In this document: one piece after another, positions 9,189 to 19,601 of the stretch
How positions within the stretch are numbered: the stretch's first letter is position 1
How the letters are laid out: each line of letters starts with the position of its first letter
Source: Dokdonia sp. PRO95
Lineage (GTDB): Bacteria; Bacteroidota; Bacteroidia; Flavobacteriales; Flavobacteriaceae
DNA length: 64,000 nucleotides
Assembly: GCF_000355805.1 (NCBI RefSeq)
Contig: NZ_CM001837.1
Location: forward strand, 2,923,966-2,987,965
Direction: 5' to 3'
Program-made: the position numbers and the translations under genes
The notes under the pieces: model-generated
Told to the model about the DNA's origin: nothing
What the model saw: only the letters and a program-made list of their open reading frames with translations
Database searches by the model: none

Positions 9189-11624
9189 CTAGTTTGCTAA
9201 TCGATCAATAATTATCGCCAAGGTTCCCAAGCCTGTAGTGATACTAATAGCCTCTTGAGTTGATAGACCATCTCTTATAGTGTCAATTTTCTTTGGCACA
9301 AGAATTAGAGACCCCGGAATTACTTTTGGATACATTCTGAAAAATAAAAATCTTTTTGTAGCCAATACTGTGCCATTAGGATGAACAACGTATACTTTAC
9401 TCTTTTTTGCTTTTTCTGAAAAACCACCTCCATTATAAATATAATCTTTCGTTCTTAACTTCTTAGAATATGGAATCAATGAAGGTGACATAACTTCACC
9501 TACAACTTCTACAGTTTGCTTCTTTGACGGTATCAAAAGTCTATCACCCTCTCTTAAAATAAGATCATAACGTTCGTCTTTTTCAACAATAGCTTTTTTC
9601 AAGTCAATACCTATTCTATATTCATTTTCAACGTTTTTTATAGTAGTTCCTTCTTCAAGATTTCCTTGAATTAAATCTAAAGCTCCATCAACTTGTTTTT
9701 TATCATTTTCTACTTTTTTCCTAATAATGGTACCTCCTTCTAAGAAAGCATATGGTGACAATCCTCCAGATCTAGCAACAAGACTACTTATGCGCTCGTT
9801 TTTATTTAATATAGAATAAGCACCAGGTCTAGAAACCTCTCCATTTACATAAACACTCTTTAATTCCTGATACCCTTTCAAAGTTCTCACTTCGACTTTA
9901 TCATTTGGTTGTAAATAAAAATTTGCACCAGTTTTAAGTATCAAATCACTAGTACTCTCCCAAGTGTAATTTATACTCAGTGTTTTAAACTCACCATCAT
10001 CAAGTTGTCTAGAAACATTAATCACATTTGGATCTGCCTCTCTAGCAAAGCCACCAGCTATTGCAATTAAATCTGTAACTCTCATTTTATCAACAAAAGG
10101 TATACTTTTAGGATTATTTACAGCTCCCCTGATACTTAATACTGAACTTGATCTCAAATTCGATTTAAAAAAAACTTTTATGCTATCTTCTTTTTTTAAA
10201 AGAAATTTCGAAGACTCAACCAAAGAATCCTCTAAATTAAAAGAATAGACATCCCTTAAAGCTTGTGAATTTTCTCTAAAAAGCAACACTTTTTTCAAAG
10301 ATGACTTTTCATTGAAACCTTCCGCTCTATTAATTAAGTCACCCAATTTCATTCCATCCTTTAACTCATATGCGCCAGGTAAATTAACAGCACCAGTTAT
10401 AATAACACGATTATTATACAATTCGGTTATTTTCTGTACACTGAGAATATCCCCAGAAAAAAGACTTGAGTTAAAATCAACTTCTGATATATCCACTATT
10501 TTTCTACCTATACCATCTATTCTATCAATGGTATGGACATTTTTATAGGCCAGTGGAGTATAGCCACCAGCAAACGCAATAACATCTTTTATAGATTCAC
10601 CTTGAGTAATTTCAAATATTGCTGGATTTTTCACCTCACCCTTTACTGTAACTCTACTCTCAAATGATGGAACAATAATTACATCTCCTTCTTTTAAAAT
10701 TAAATTTCCCTCAGAATTTCCTTTGAAAATAAAATCATAAACATCTAAAACACCAATAATTCGCCCTTCCCTAGTCACTTTTATCTTGCGCAAACTACCA
10801 TTTAAAGTAGGTCCGCCTGAAGCATACAATGCATTCATCACCCTACTTAAACCAGCCAGTGTATATGTTCCAGGAACTTTCACATCTCCAATTACATTGA
10901 TTTGAATATTTCTTACTTTTGATATATTAATATCTAAAAATATTTTTGAAGGACTATTAACAGGAGCGTAAAGTCCTGCAAAAACATTGCGTAATCTTGA
11001 CTTTATTTTGCCCTCAACATCTACTAAGGAATATCCACTTACAAAAATTTTACCCACACCAGGGAGTTGGATATTACCGTCTTGCCCAACTGTGTATATT
11101 GATGATCTTTCTGCAGCACCCCATAAATCTATTGTAATTTCATCTCCTGTACTTATGACATAATCTTTAGTTGCTGTCACGTTATAATTAGGCTCAAAAG
11201 AAATAGAAGGATTTGAGAAAAAGCTATATCCAAAATAACGATCATCAAGAGAGTTTACGTCATCTTTTTTCAAACTCGATACAGTTAACCCATAATTGCT
11301 ATCAACTGTTTTGTCTTTTGGTACATCGGACGTTCCGGCTTCATCAAGACTAGAATTCATTACAGGAAGCCCTAGAATACGATTATTTAATTTTAAAATC
11401 TCACTTTCGGACACACCCTGCAATCTTGCCAAATTTGCAAGTTCCTGAAGTGTATACCCCTCACCTTTAGCTCTATCCCAGTAAGATGCGATTTGACTAT
11501 CTGACAGATCATCTATATTAACTGATGAAATCTGAGATAAACTCAAGGTCTGTTCCTGAGAAAAACAAACACTAAATGAAAACATAAGAACTATTAAAAG
11601 TAACCTTCCTAAATTATCTTTCAT
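9189..11624 (-). CDS. Large Wza-type polysaccharide export outer membrane protein with six SLBB repeats
   Basis: I place the start at 11624 (MKDNLGRLLLIVLMFSFSVC), one base after the ugd stop, because this exposes a clear Sec signal peptide ending FSQ; the longer frame to 11663 runs into ugd. The 811-residue protein has a poly_export domain (STGDEITIDLWGAAERSS) and six soluble-ligand-binding beta-grasp repeats, recognised by GDVKVPGTY, GEVKNPAIF, GAVNLPGAY, GAVNNPKSI, GEVSRPGAY and GEVMSPSLI. E. coli Wza has about 380 residues and two such repeats, so the periplasmic column here should be much taller. It ends in a hydrophobic segment. No lipobox cysteine directly follows the signal. Confidence 0.85.
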   Translation of the reverse strand: MKDNLGRLLLIVLMFSFSVCFSQEQTLSLSQISSVNIDDLSDSQIASYWDRAKGEGYTLQELANLARLQGVSESEILKLNNRILGLPVMNSSLDEAGTSDVPKDKTVDSNYGLTVSSLKKDDVNSLDDRYFGYSFFSNPSISFEPNYNVTATKDYVISTGDEITIDLWGAAERSSIYTVGQDGNIQLPGVGKIFVSGYSLVDVEGKIKSRLRNVFAGLYAPVNSPSKIFLDINISKVRNIQINVIGDVKVPGTYTLAGLSRVMNALYASGGPTLNGSLRKIKVTREGRIIGVLDVYDFIFKGNSEGNLILKEGDVIIVPSFESRVTVKGEVKNPAIFEITQGESIKDVIAFAGGYTPLAYKNVHTIDRIDGIGRKIVDISEVDFNSSLFSGDILSVQKITELYNNRVIITGAVNLPGAYELKDGMKLGDLINRAEGFNEKSSLKKVLLFRENSQALRDVYSFNLEDSLVESSKFLLKKEDSIKVFFKSNLRSSSVLSIRGAVNNPKSIPFVDKMRVTDLIAIAGGFAREADPNVINVSRQLDDGEFKTLSINYTWESTSDLILKTGANFYLQPNDKVEVRTLKGYQELKSVYVNGEVSRPGAYSILNKNERISSLVARSGGLSPYAFLEGGTIIRKKVENDKKQVDGALDLIQGNLEEGTTIKNVENEYRIGIDLKKAIVEKDERYDLILREGDRLLIPSKKQTVEVVGEVMSPSLIPYSKKLRTKDYIYNGGGFSEKAKKSKVYVVHPNGTVLATKRFLFFRMYPKVIPGSLILVPKKIDTIRDGLSTQEAISITTGLGTLAIIIDRLAN

Positions 11625-11625
11625 C

Positions 11626-13023
11626 TTACTTACCTTTACCAATAACATATATTTCAAATCCAATATTTTTCATTTTATTTGTAGCAAATATAGCTCTTCC
11701 ATCAAAAAGAAAAGCAGGCTTTTGCATCTGATTGTAAATTTGTTGCCAGTCATAATTAACAAACTCATCCCATTCTGTCATAATAGCAATGGCGTGCGCA
11801 TTATCACAGGCTTCCATAGGGTCGTTAACTACTGTAACCAAAGCTCTATTTTCAGCTTCAGAACGCGTATTTAAATAATCGAGATCTGCTAGAATCTGTT
11901 CCTCAGAAACCTTTGGGTCATATATAACTACCTCTGCTTGTTCATTGAGCAGATAATCTGCCACATAAATGGCTGCCGATTCTCGCGTATCATTAGTATC
12001 CTTTTTAAATGCCCAACCTAATAATGTAATCTTCTTACCAGAAACGGTGTTAAACAGCGTCTTTACTATCTTTTCTGCAAATCGTCTTTTTTGGTGGTCA
12101 TTCATAATAATAACCTGCTCCCAGTAATCTGCCACCTCATTAAGTCCATATGACTTTGCAATATAAACGAGGTTTAAGATATCTTTTTGAAAACAAGATC
12201 CGCCAAAACCAACGGAAGCCTTTAAAAACTTTGGCCCTATCCTCGAGTCTGTACCAATTGCTCTGGCAACTTCTTGAACATCTGCTCCAGTAACTTCACA
12301 AAGCTCAGACATCGCGTTAATAGAAGAAACGCGTTGTGCAAGAAAGGCGTTTGCTGTAAGCTTAGAAAGCTCTGAGGACCATACATTTGTTCTTAGGATA
12401 CGCTCTTCTGGAATCCAATTTGAATAAATGTCTGCAAGAGCTTCGGTAGCCTTTTGACCACCAGGAGTATTTTCTCCCCCTATAAGTACACGATCTGCAT
12501 TGAGTAAATCTTGAATTGCAGTACCCTCGGCTAGAAATTCTGGGTTTGATAAAATATCAAAGCGTACACCTTTACCTGTATTGTGAAGTATATTCTGTAA
12601 TGCTTCGGCAGTACGTACAGGTAGCGTAGATTTTTCTACTACAATTTTATCTGTAGTCGCTACTCTGGCAATCTGGCGAGCACATAATTCTATGTACTTT
12701 AGATCTGCTGCCATCCCTTTACCTACTCCATACGTTTTAGTAGGTGTATTTACGGATATAAAAATAAGCTCTGCTTCATCTATCGCCTTATCTACTTCTG
12801 TAGAAAAAAATAGATTTCTACCTCTAGCTTCTTTTACAACTTCAGCTAGGCCTGGTTCATAAATGGGTAGGTTACTTACATCTTCATCATTCCAAGCTGC
12901 GATGCGCTTCTCATTAAGGTCAACTACAGTAACTTTTATATCCGGACATTTTAACGCAATTACAGACATTGTAGGTCCTCCTACATAGCCTGCTCCAATG
13001 CAACAAATGTTTTTTATGCTCAT
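11626..13023 (-). CDS. ugd: UDP-glucose 6-dehydrogenase, eukaryote-like type
   Basis: Oxidises UDP-glucose to UDP-glucuronate with two NAD. I choose [20 protein letters not shown] at 13023 as start (465 residues); the longer frame adds residues from the upstream intergenic region. The NAD motif [49 protein letters not shown], the catalytic cysteine in [11 protein letters not shown] and [11 protein letters not shown] are all present. The wording of these motifs is nearly that of animal UGDH ([25 protein letters not shown]) and unlike the short enterobacterial Ugd. With the 4-epimerase upstream it should make UDP-GlcA and UDP-GalA for the polymer. Confidence 0.93.
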   Translation of the reverse strand: MSIKNICCIGAGYVGGPTMSVIALKCPDIKVTVVDLNEKRIAAWNDEDVSNLPIYEPGLAEVVKEARGRNLFFSTEVDKAIDEAELIFISVNTPTKTYGVGKGMAADLKYIELCARQIARVATTDKIVVEKSTLPVRTAEALQNILHNTGKGVRFDILSNPEFLAEGTAIQDLLNADRVLIGGENTPGGQKATEALADIYSNWIPEERILRTNVWSSELSKLTANAFLAQRVSSINAMSELCEVTGADVQEVARAIGTDSRIGPKFLKASVGFGGSCFQKDILNLVYIAKSYGLNEVADYWEQVIIMNDHQKRRFAEKIVKTLFNTVSGKKITLLGWAFKKDTNDTRESAAIYVADYLLNEQAEVVIYDPKVSEEQILADLDYLNTRSEAENRALVTVVNDPMEACDNAHAIAIMTEWDEFVNYDWQQIYNQMQKPAFLFDGRAIFATNKMKNIGFEIYVIGKGK

Positions 13024-13085
13024 ATTTTTCAAATTATTGGCAAATCGCAAATATAGCAGTTTGCACACTAATGACAGGAAAATCT

Positions 13086-13105
13086 TACGCTTTCGCGAAA
13101 GCGTA
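13086..13105. repeat. Dispersed palindrome, perfect 20-bp copy
   Basis: TACGCTTTCGCGAAAGCGTA, fully symmetrical, in the gap between the uronate epimerase gene and ugd. This is the leftmost copy in the window. Confidence 0.95.
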
Positions 13106-14113
13106 CTAATCCTTATAATAAATTTTATACCATTTTACAAAGGCCGCTATCCCATCTTCGACACTTACAGATGGTTGATACTTATAATGTTCACGCATAG
13201 CCTTTACACTTGCCCAAGTCTGGTTTACATCACCATCTTGCATAGGAAGCATTTCTTTTTTTGCTTTTTTTCCAAGTTCCAGCTCTAAGGCTTCTATAAA
13301 GTCTAATAGCTTTACAGGCTTGCTATTACCTATGTTTAAAATCGTATTTCCGGGTTGTACTTCATTTTGTATTACAGCCGTAACACCGGCTATAATATCT
13401 GATATATATGTAAAATCACGTGAGAGATCACCCGCGTTAAAAACCTTAATAGGTTTATTATTTATTATCGCATCTGTAAATAAAAACATTGCCATATCTG
13501 GTCTTCCCCAAGGGCCATACACTGTAAAAAAACGTAAACCAACAGCATTTATACCGAATAGATGCGCATAGGTATGCGCCATTAACTCATTAGATTTTTT
13601 TGTAGCGGCATAGATACTTATGGGCTCGTCTACAGGCTGTTTTTCTGTAAATGGAACATCTATACTATTGCCGTATACGCTAGAACTACTTGCGTAAACA
13701 AGCCTTTTTACATCGTTATTACGACAGCATTCTAATATATTTAAAAAGCCTACAACATTTGTATCTATATATACCTCTGGGTTTTCAATAGAATATCTCA
13801 CACCCGCTTGAGCCGCAAGATTACATACGAGGTCGAAAGACTCTTTTTTAAAAAGCTCAGGCAACGCTTCCCTATCCTCAAGATTCATACGCACAAATTG
13901 CAGTGCTTTATGCTTGTGGCTTGCCACTGTCAAATTCCAGACTGATGCTTCTGCTTTTGATATACCTAACTGAGATAATCTATCATACTTGAGATTAGGG
14001 TCGTAATAATCGTTAACATTATCAAGAGCCAATACAGTATGCCCTTCCTTGAGCAATTGCTCACAAAGATGATACCCAATAAAACCAGCCCCACCTGTAA
14101 CAAGAATTTTCAT
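13106..14113 (-). CDS. UDP-glucuronate 4-epimerase (extended SDR)
   Basis: A 335-residue SDR with the NAD motif [11 protein letters not shown], the stretch [19 protein letters not shown] that marks UDP-GlcA epimerases of the LspL/CapI/GAE type, SSSSVYG, the catalytic YAATKKSNE and [17 protein letters not shown]. It should interconvert UDP-glucuronate and UDP-galacturonate. It lies upstream of ugd in the same orientation, with the palindrome at 13086-13105 in the short gap, so product and substrate fit. A 4-epimerase of another UDP-hexose is possible, but the DYYDP and PWGRPDMA motifs favour uronate. Confidence 0.85.
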   Translation of the reverse strand: MKILVTGGAGFIGYHLCEQLLKEGHTVLALDNVNDYYDPNLKYDRLSQLGISKAEASVWNLTVASHKHKALQFVRMNLEDREALPELFKKESFDLVCNLAAQAGVRYSIENPEVYIDTNVVGFLNILECCRNNDVKRLVYASSSSVYGNSIDVPFTEKQPVDEPISIYAATKKSNELMAHTYAHLFGINAVGLRFFTVYGPWGRPDMAMFLFTDAIINNKPIKVFNAGDLSRDFTYISDIIAGVTAVIQNEVQPGNTILNIGNSKPVKLLDFIEALELELGKKAKKEMLPMQDGDVNQTWASVKAMREHYKYQPSVSVEDGIAAFVKWYKIYYKD

Positions 14114-14121
14114 AAACAGTA

Positions 14122-14922
14122 TTAATAAGCTTCAAAGTTAGGACTAAATAAGGACTTCTTATTATATGTTAATTTCTGGGTTGTTCCTGCAATAAAAACA
14201 GTAATTCCAGCGGTCTCACATATAGCATCACCAGCAGCCGTATCCCACTCCATACAAGGAGCAAATCTAGGGTATCTATCTGCATTTCCTTCTGCAAGTA
14301 GACAGAATTTAAGCGCACTACCCGCAGGAAGTAAGCTTACCGAATTGGTATTTTTTTTTAAATCCTCTATATACGCTACTGTTTGCTCATTGAGGTGAGA
14401 GCGACTTGTCACTACTCGTATCTCTTTTTGTGATTTTAACTTATTTGTGAAAATTATATGCTTATCATCCACTACTTGATTCCACCCCATCTCTATTGTA
14501 GGATTTGATATTTTATAGCTTTTGCCTAGTGAGCTTCCACCTAAATATAGTGTATCAGACACCGGAATATAGATAATACCAAAAACTGGCCTAGCTCCTA
14601 TTATCAATGCAATGTTTACAGTAAATTCTCCATTGCGATTTATAAACTCTTTGGTGCCGTCTAGTGGATCTACGAGCCAAAAGATGTCCCAAGTACTTCT
14701 TTCTTCATAAGGAATTTCGGCGGCTTCTTCACTTAAAACAGGAATGTTTGTAGCGCTTAGCTCCTTGCAGATTACCTCGTGGGCACGAGTATCTGCAACT
14801 GTAAGGGGTGAATCATCACTTTTAAGAATGCTATCAAATGCTGTCGCATACACCTCTCTAATTACATCACCAGCTTGAAGCGCAGCTTTGACAGCGATAC
14901 TTTTAAATTGATCACTTATCAT
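14122..14922 (-). CDS. cysQ: 3'(2'),5'-bisphosphate nucleotidase (CysQ)
   Basis: A 266-residue member of the inositol monophosphatase superfamily. The metal-binding motifs are visible: SEEAAEIPYEER, WLVDPLDGTKEFI (DPxDGT) and the C-terminal WDTAAGDAICE. The form DPLDGTKEF is that of CysQ, which hydrolyses adenosine 3',5'-bisphosphate from sulfate assimilation or sulfotransferase reactions. It sits between glycan genes and overlaps rfbD by four bases, so it is cotranscribed with them. In this setting it could clear PAP if the polymer is sulfated, as many marine polysaccharides are. No sulfotransferase is visible in the window, so that link is weak. Confidence 0.87.
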   Translation of the reverse strand: MISDQFKSIAVKAALQAGDVIREVYATAFDSILKSDDSPLTVADTRAHEVICKELSATNIPVLSEEAAEIPYEERSTWDIFWLVDPLDGTKEFINRNGEFTVNIALIIGARPVFGIIYIPVSDTLYLGGSSLGKSYKISNPTIEMGWNQVVDDKHIIFTNKLKSQKEIRVVTSRSHLNEQTVAYIEDLKKNTNSVSLLPAGSALKFCLLAEGNADRYPRFAPCMEWDTAAGDAICETAGITVFIAGTTQKLTYNKKSLFSPNFEAY

Positions 14923-15794
14923 AATTTAACCAGCATTTTCTCAAGACTTTTTTCCCAAGGCACGTTCTCAATCCCTAAAAGGTTGATGATTTTAGAACTT
15001 TCTAATTTACTATTTTTTGGGCGCGTGGCCTTTGTTACAAAGCGGTCGCTAGACACAGGCAAAACGTTTATACTCATTTTCTTGTAGCTGAATACCGCTT
15101 TCGCGAAAGCGTACCACGTAGTGACACCCTCATTTGTATAATGATATACGCCTGCATTCTGTATAGTAAGCACGTTTGACAACTTTAAAATAATAGAAGC
15201 TAGATTATTTGCCCACGTAGGAGAACCATATTGATCGTTTACAACCGAAATCTCGTCTTTCTCATTACCTAATCGTAACATAGTCTTCACAAAATTACTT
15301 CTGTAAACACTGTAGACCCAGGATGTTCTTATAATAGCGTAGTCAAGAAGCCCTGAAGTAATTATGGCCTGCTCACCAGCAAGTTTAGACTTGCCATAAA
15401 CCGTTGTTGGATTTGGAATATCTTCCTCTGTATATTCTTCTGTTTTTTCTCCGTCAAAGACATAATCTGTAGAGATGTGAATGAGTTTGATTCCATTATC
15501 CTTACAAGCTTGAGCTAGATTCTTTACGCCTATTTCATTTACTAGGAAAGCTTTCTCTTTATCCTCTTCGGCGGCATCTACAGCGGTGTATGCGGCTGTG
15601 TTTATTATAACATCTGGTTGATGTAAATCAAGTGCTTTCTCAATAGAAGATGTTGATGTGATATCCAACTTAGATTTTGACAGATGTATACTCGTAACAT
15701 TCTCAAAAGTAGCTTCTTCCTCCTTTATGGCTTGTGCCAGCTGACCACCACCACCTGTAATGAGTAATCGTATATTTAGCGAAAGCGTACTCAT
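14919..15794 (-). CDS. rfbD: dTDP-4-dehydrorhamnose reductase
   Basis: Last step of dTDP-L-rhamnose synthesis, NAD(P)H reduction of the 4-keto group. The 291-residue SDR has ITGGGGQLAQAI at the N-terminus, INTAAYTAVDAAE, STDYVFDG, the catalytic YGKSKLAGE and RTSWVYS. It overlaps rfbC by one base and cysQ by four. The dispersed palindrome at 15096-15111 lies inside the gene and codes for AFAKA within WYAFAKAVFSYKK, in a region where the family tolerates variation. The first residues (MSTLSLNIR) also carry a half copy of the palindrome (TACGCTTTCGC). Confidence 0.92.
   Translation of the reverse strand: MSTLSLNIRLLITGGGGQLAQAIKEEEATFENVTSIHLSKSKLDITSTSSIEKALDLHQPDVIINTAAYTAVDAAEEDKEKAFLVNEIGVKNLAQACKDNGIKLIHISTDYVFDGEKTEEYTEEDIPNPTTVYGKSKLAGEQAIITSGLLDYAIIRTSWVYSVYRSNFVKTMLRLGNEKDEISVVNDQYGSPTWANNLASIILKLSNVLTIQNAGVYHYTNEGVTTWYAFAKAVFSYKKMSINVLPVSSDRFVTKATRPKNSKLESSKIINLLGIENVPWEKSLEKMLVKL
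15096..15111. repeat. Dispersed palindrome, perfect 16-bp copy in rfbD
   Basis: CGCTTTCGCGAAAGCG read as AFAKA in rfbD. Confidence 0.95.
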
Positions 15795-16348
15795 TAAAAC
15801 AGGTTAGAAGGTAAATCTGAAAGCATCGTATTTTCCTTATCTTTCTCTGAAAGGATGACATCCTGCTTATCTAATAACCAATCGATTTGCAATGATGGAT
15901 CGTTATATGCCAGACCAAGCTCACTCTCTTTATTATAGTAGTTATCGCATTTATAAATAAACGTTGCGGTATCGCTAAGTGTTACAAAACCGTGTGCCAT
16001 CCCTTTTGGAACGAAAAGTTGTTTTTTATTTTCTGCACTGAGACGTATGCTGTAAGCTTTCTTATAGGTAGGTTCGTTTTTTCTTAAATCAACAACTACA
16101 TCAAGTACCTCACCTACTACAACCCGTACGAGCTTAGATTGTGCAAACTCCCCTATTTGAAAATGAAGCCCACGCAAGACGCCATATGTAGACTGCGACT
16201 GATTATCTTGAACAAACTCTGGCTCAAAACCTGCAAAGCTTTGAAATGCCTTTGCATTAAAGGATTCATAAAAATAACCTCGATCATCTTCAAACACCTT
16301 AGGAGTGCATATAATTAAATCTTTGAATGCTGTTTTTTGAAATTCCAC
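15794..16348 (-). CDS. rfbC: dTDP-4-dehydrorhamnose 3,5-epimerase
   Basis: A 184-residue cupin, the usual RmlC length. Signature stretches are ESFNAKAFQ, FVQDNQSQSTYGVLRGLHFQ with the catalytic histidine in RGLHFQ, VVVGEVLDVVVDLRK, and VPKGMAHGFVTLSD. It epimerises C3 and C5 of the 4-keto sugar made by RfbB. It shares one base with rfbA upstream and one with rfbD downstream, so the four rfb genes are tightly packed and probably translationally coupled. Confidence 0.94.
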   Translation of the reverse strand: MEFQKTAFKDLIICTPKVFEDDRGYFYESFNAKAFQSFAGFEPEFVQDNQSQSTYGVLRGLHFQIGEFAQSKLVRVVVGEVLDVVVDLRKNEPTYKKAYSIRLSAENKKQLFVPKGMAHGFVTLSDTATFIYKCDNYYNKESELGLAYNDPSLQIDWLLDKQDVILSEKDKENTMLSDLPSNLF

Positions 16349-17202
16349 TATAGTGTATTTATGTATTGTGCATATGCCCCTTTACCATATCTTGAAGCAC
16401 CTGCCTTAAGAGCTTCGTATGATATCCAATTCATCTTGTAAGCAATCTCCTCAAGACAAGCTATCATTGTGCTTTGATTACGTTGTAAAACTCTTATAAA
16501 TTCTGTCGCATCATCTAGCGCATCTACTGTACCTGTATCAAACCAAGACATCCCTCTACTCATAACACCTACAGTAAGCTTTTTACGAAGTAAATATTCT
16601 TGATTTATTGCTGTAATCTCAAGCTCACCCCTATGAGAGGGCTTAATTTCTTTTGCAATAGCAACTACATCATTATCGTAAAAATAAATACCTGGTACGG
16701 CGTAGTTAGATTGTGGGCTCTCTGGTTTTTCTTCGATACTCGTGACATTCATATCCTTATCAAAAGCGACAACTCCAAAACGCTCTGGGTCACGAACAGG
16801 ATATGCAAATATGGCACCTCCATCTACTGTGACTTTGCTTTGTAATAGCTTACTGAGACCATTCCCATAAAAAATATTATCACCTAATACAAGAGCTACT
16901 TTATCATTCCCAATAAAGGATTCTCCTATAATAAAGGCTTCTGCAAGTCCGTTGGGATGTTCTTGCACCTCATAAGAAAAAGAGCACCCAAGTCCTGATC
17001 CATCACCTAATAATCTTTTAAAAAGATGATTATCTTCTGGCGTTGTGATAATAAGAATCTCACGTATACCAGCAAGCATAAGTACTGATATAGGGTAATA
17101 TATCATAGGCTTATCATACACAGGTAGCAATTGCTTGCTTACAGCAATGGTAAGTGGTGACAGTCTAGTTCCAGATCCTCCAGCAAGTACAATACCTTTC
17201 AT
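16348..17202 (-). CDS. rfbA: Glucose-1-phosphate thymidylyltransferase
   Basis: Makes dTDP-glucose from dTTP and glucose-1-phosphate. The 284-residue protein has the nucleotidyltransferase signature [20 protein letters not shown] near the N-terminus, [48 protein letters not shown] and the C-terminal [10 protein letters not shown]. All are those of RmlA. It overlaps rfbB and rfbC by one base each. The order rfbB-A-C-D in the direction of transcription is common in Bacteroidetes. Confidence 0.95.
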   Translation of the reverse strand: MKGIVLAGGSGTRLSPLTIAVSKQLLPVYDKPMIYYPISVLMLAGIREILIITTPEDNHLFKRLLGDGSGLGCSFSYEVQEHPNGLAEAFIIGESFIGNDKVALVLGDNIFYGNGLSKLLQSKVTVDGGAIFAYPVRDPERFGVVAFDKDMNVTSIEEKPESPQSNYAVPGIYFYDNDVVAIAKEIKPSHRGELEITAINQEYLLRKKLTVGVMSRGMSWFDTGTVDALDDATEFIRVLQRNQSTMIACLEEIAYKMNWISYEALKAGASRYGKGAYAQYINTL

Positions 17203-18245
17203 TAAGTATACATTTTATTGTAATATTCTTGATATGCTCCAGAAGTGACATTCTCTAGCCAAGAGCTATTGGCAAGATACCAATCTATTGTGAGTTCTAG
17301 TCCTTCCTCAAAAGTAACAGATGGTTTCCACCCCAGTTCTTTTTCAATTTTTGAGGCATCTATCGCATATCGCTTGTCGTGACCTGGTCTGTCTTTTATA
17401 AAGGTAATAAGAGATTGAGAGGTATTACGCTTTCGCGAAAGCTTCTCATCCATCTTATCACATAATAACTTTACGAGATCAATATTTTTCCATTCATTAA
17501 CCCCACCTATATTGTAGGTCTCGCCTAGTTTTCCCTCTTTAAATATACTTGCTATAGCGCTTGCGTGATCTTTTACAAATAACCAATCTCTTGTATAGTT
17601 GCCGTCACCGTAAACAGGAAGCGCCTTGTTTAAAATAATATTATTTATAAATAGAGGAACCAGTTTTTCTGGAAACTGATTAGGTCCATAATTGTTAGAG
17701 CAATTACTAATGATATATGGCAAACCATAGGTTTCTCCATAAGCTCTTACAAAATGATCTGAGCTTGCCTTAGATGCAGCATAGGGTGAGTTTGGGGCGT
17801 ATGATGTAGTCTCTGTAAACAAGCCTGTCTCACCAAGTGTACCATACACCTCGTCTGTACTTATATGGTAGAAAAGCTTGTTATCAAGATTATCTTTCCA
17901 TATTTCCTTAGCTGCATTGAGCAAGTTTAATGTTCCAATAACGTTAGTCTGCACAAAAGCTAGAGGATTTTTAATACTTCTATCTACGTGAGACTCTGCT
18001 GCTAGGTGTATTACCTTATCAAATTGATATTTGGAAAATAAGGTCATCAAAAAGGGGGCTTCATTGATGTCCCCTTTTATAAATGTATAATTGCTAGACG
18101 CTTCTACATCAGCCAGGTTCTCTAGGTTACCTGCATATGTAAGTGCATCAAGATTGTAAATATGACTCTCTGGAAAAACTTCTAGAAATAGCCTCACTAC
18201 GTGAGAACCTATAAAACCTGCTCCTCCTGTTATTAATATATTCAT
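17202..18245 (-). CDS. rfbB: dTDP-glucose 4,6-dehydratase
   Basis: Second step of dTDP-rhamnose synthesis. The 347-residue SDR has [27 protein letters not shown], the catalytic STDEVYG (Thr-Asp-Glu) and YAASKASSD, and [15 protein letters not shown] in the form [17 protein letters not shown] copy of the dispersed palindrome (17429-17442) lies inside the gene and codes for LSRKR near residue 270, in the variable segment between the NAD and substrate-binding elements. The gene directly follows the tviB-like dehydrogenase with no spacer. Confidence 0.95.
   Translation of the reverse strand: MNILITGGAGFIGSHVVRLFLEVFPESHIYNLDALTYAGNLENLADVEASSNYTFIKGDINEAPFLMTLFSKYQFDKVIHLAAESHVDRSIKNPLAFVQTNVIGTLNLLNAAKEIWKDNLDNKLFYHISTDEVYGTLGETGLFTETTSYAPNSPYAASKASSDHFVRAYGETYGLPYIISNCSNNYGPNQFPEKLVPLFINNIILNKALPVYGDGNYTRDWLFVKDHASAIASIFKEGKLGETYNIGGVNEWKNIDLVKLLCDKMDEKLSRKRNTSQSLITFIKDRPGHDKRYAIDASKIEKELGWKPSVTFEEGLELTIDWYLANSSWLENVTSGAYQEYYNKMYT
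17429..17442. repeat. Dispersed palindrome, 14-bp copy in rfbB
   Basis: GCTTTCGCGAAAGC, read as LSRKR in rfbB. Confidence 0.93.
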
Positions 18246-19523
18246 CTATAATCTACCGTCTACATTACCTTTTATTGTTCCCTTTACATCATAAATAATA
18301 GATGCATCTTTTCTCAATAATGAAAAATCTATTTTTTGAAATTTATCGTGTGAAACCGCTTGAATAATTGCATCAAATTTCTGATTAGGCAATTCAGTCA
18401 TTACGTCAATTCCAAATTCTTTAAAAACTTCTTCATTATTTACCCAAGGATCAAATGTTGTCAAATTTACGCCATACTCCATTAAATTCTTATGAATATC
18501 AACAACTCTTGAGTTGCGGACATCAGGACAATTTTCTTTAAAAGTAATTCCTAATACAAGAATTTCAGAACCTTTAACCGGAATATCATTTTTAAGTAAT
18601 AGCTTTATTACTTGACTAGCCACGTATGCCCCCATACTGTCATTGAGGCGTCTACCTGCCAAAATAATTTCAGGATTATACCCTAAATCTAGTGCTTTTT
18701 CAGCAAGATAATATGGATCCACACCAATGCAGTGCCCACCTACCAAGCCAGGCTTGAAAGGAAGAAAATTCCATTTTGTTCCTGCCGCTTCGAGTACATC
18801 TTGAGTATCTATATCCATAAGATTAAAAATCTTAGCAAGCTCATTTACAAAAGCTATATTGATATCTCTTTGAGAATTTTCAATGACTTTTGCTGCCTCT
18901 GCCACTTTAATTGAAGGTGCTAGGTGCGTTCCTGCGGTTATTACAGAAGCATATAAATCATCCACCTTCCTACCTATTTCAAGTGTGCTTCCAGATGTAA
19001 CTTTTAAAATTTTATCTACCGTATGCAATTTATCTCCTGGATTAATTCTTTCTGGAGAATAACCAGCAAAAAAGTCTTTATTAAATATTAATCCACTATG
19101 TTTTTCTAAAATAGGAACACACTCCTCCTCTGTTACTCCAGGATATACCGTACTCTCATAAATGACTATATCATTTTTCTTTAGTACAGCTCCAATAGCA
19201 GCACTACTGTCATAAAGAGGCTTGAGGACTGGCTTCTTGTGAACATCTATTGGAGTAGGCACCGTAACAATGTAAACGTTACAATCTGCAATATCATTTA
19301 AGATACTTGAGCACTTAAGTCCGTTAGTTTTTAAAGTTGATTGCAAAACACTTTTCAGATGACTACTTTGAACTTCTAAGGTAGTATCAATACCTGAATT
19401 AATTTCTTCTACTCGCTTGTTGTTAATATCATAACCTACAACATTATATTTTGATGCAAACAAACAAGCTAAAGGCAGACCAACATACCCTAGTCCAATT
19501 ACTCCTATTTTAATATTTTCCAT
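18246..19523 (-). CDS. tviB: UDP-N-acetylhexosamine 6-dehydrogenase (TviB/WbpO type)
   Basis: A 425-residue nucleotide-sugar dehydrogenase, the same length as Salmonella TviB. N-terminal NAD motif [15 protein letters not shown], then [47 protein letters not shown], and the catalytic cysteine in [16 protein letters not shown]. The [10 protein letters not shown] and PERINPGD wording marks the UDP-HexNAc (TviB/WbpO/WbpA) group rather than UDP-glucose dehydrogenases. Together with the C4-epimerase upstream it should make UDP-GalNAcA or UDP-GlcNAcA. This is a second, unrelated-looking uronate route beside ugd. Confidence 0.88.
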   Translation of the reverse strand: MENIKIGVIGLGYVGLPLACLFASKYNVVGYDINNKRVEEINSGIDTTLEVQSSHLKSVLQSTLKTNGLKCSSILNDIADCNVYIVTVPTPIDVHKKPVLKPLYDSSAAIGAVLKKNDIVIYESTVYPGVTEEECVPILEKHSGLIFNKDFFAGYSPERINPGDKLHTVDKILKVTSGSTLEIGRKVDDLYASVITAGTHLAPSIKVAEAAKVIENSQRDINIAFVNELAKIFNLMDIDTQDVLEAAGTKWNFLPFKPGLVGGHCIGVDPYYLAEKALDLGYNPEIILAGRRLNDSMGAYVASQVIKLLLKNDIPVKGSEILVLGITFKENCPDVRNSRVVDIHKNLMEYGVNLTTFDPWVNNEEVFKEFGIDVMTELPNQKFDAIIQAVSHDKFQKIDFSLLRKDASIIYDVKGTIKGNVDGRL

Positions 19524-19601
19524 TATATATAGACCTCCAAAGGCTTACAAGCCCTCATTTTTATAAATTGCAGAATAAGCAATTTAATCAAATATCTAGT
19601 A

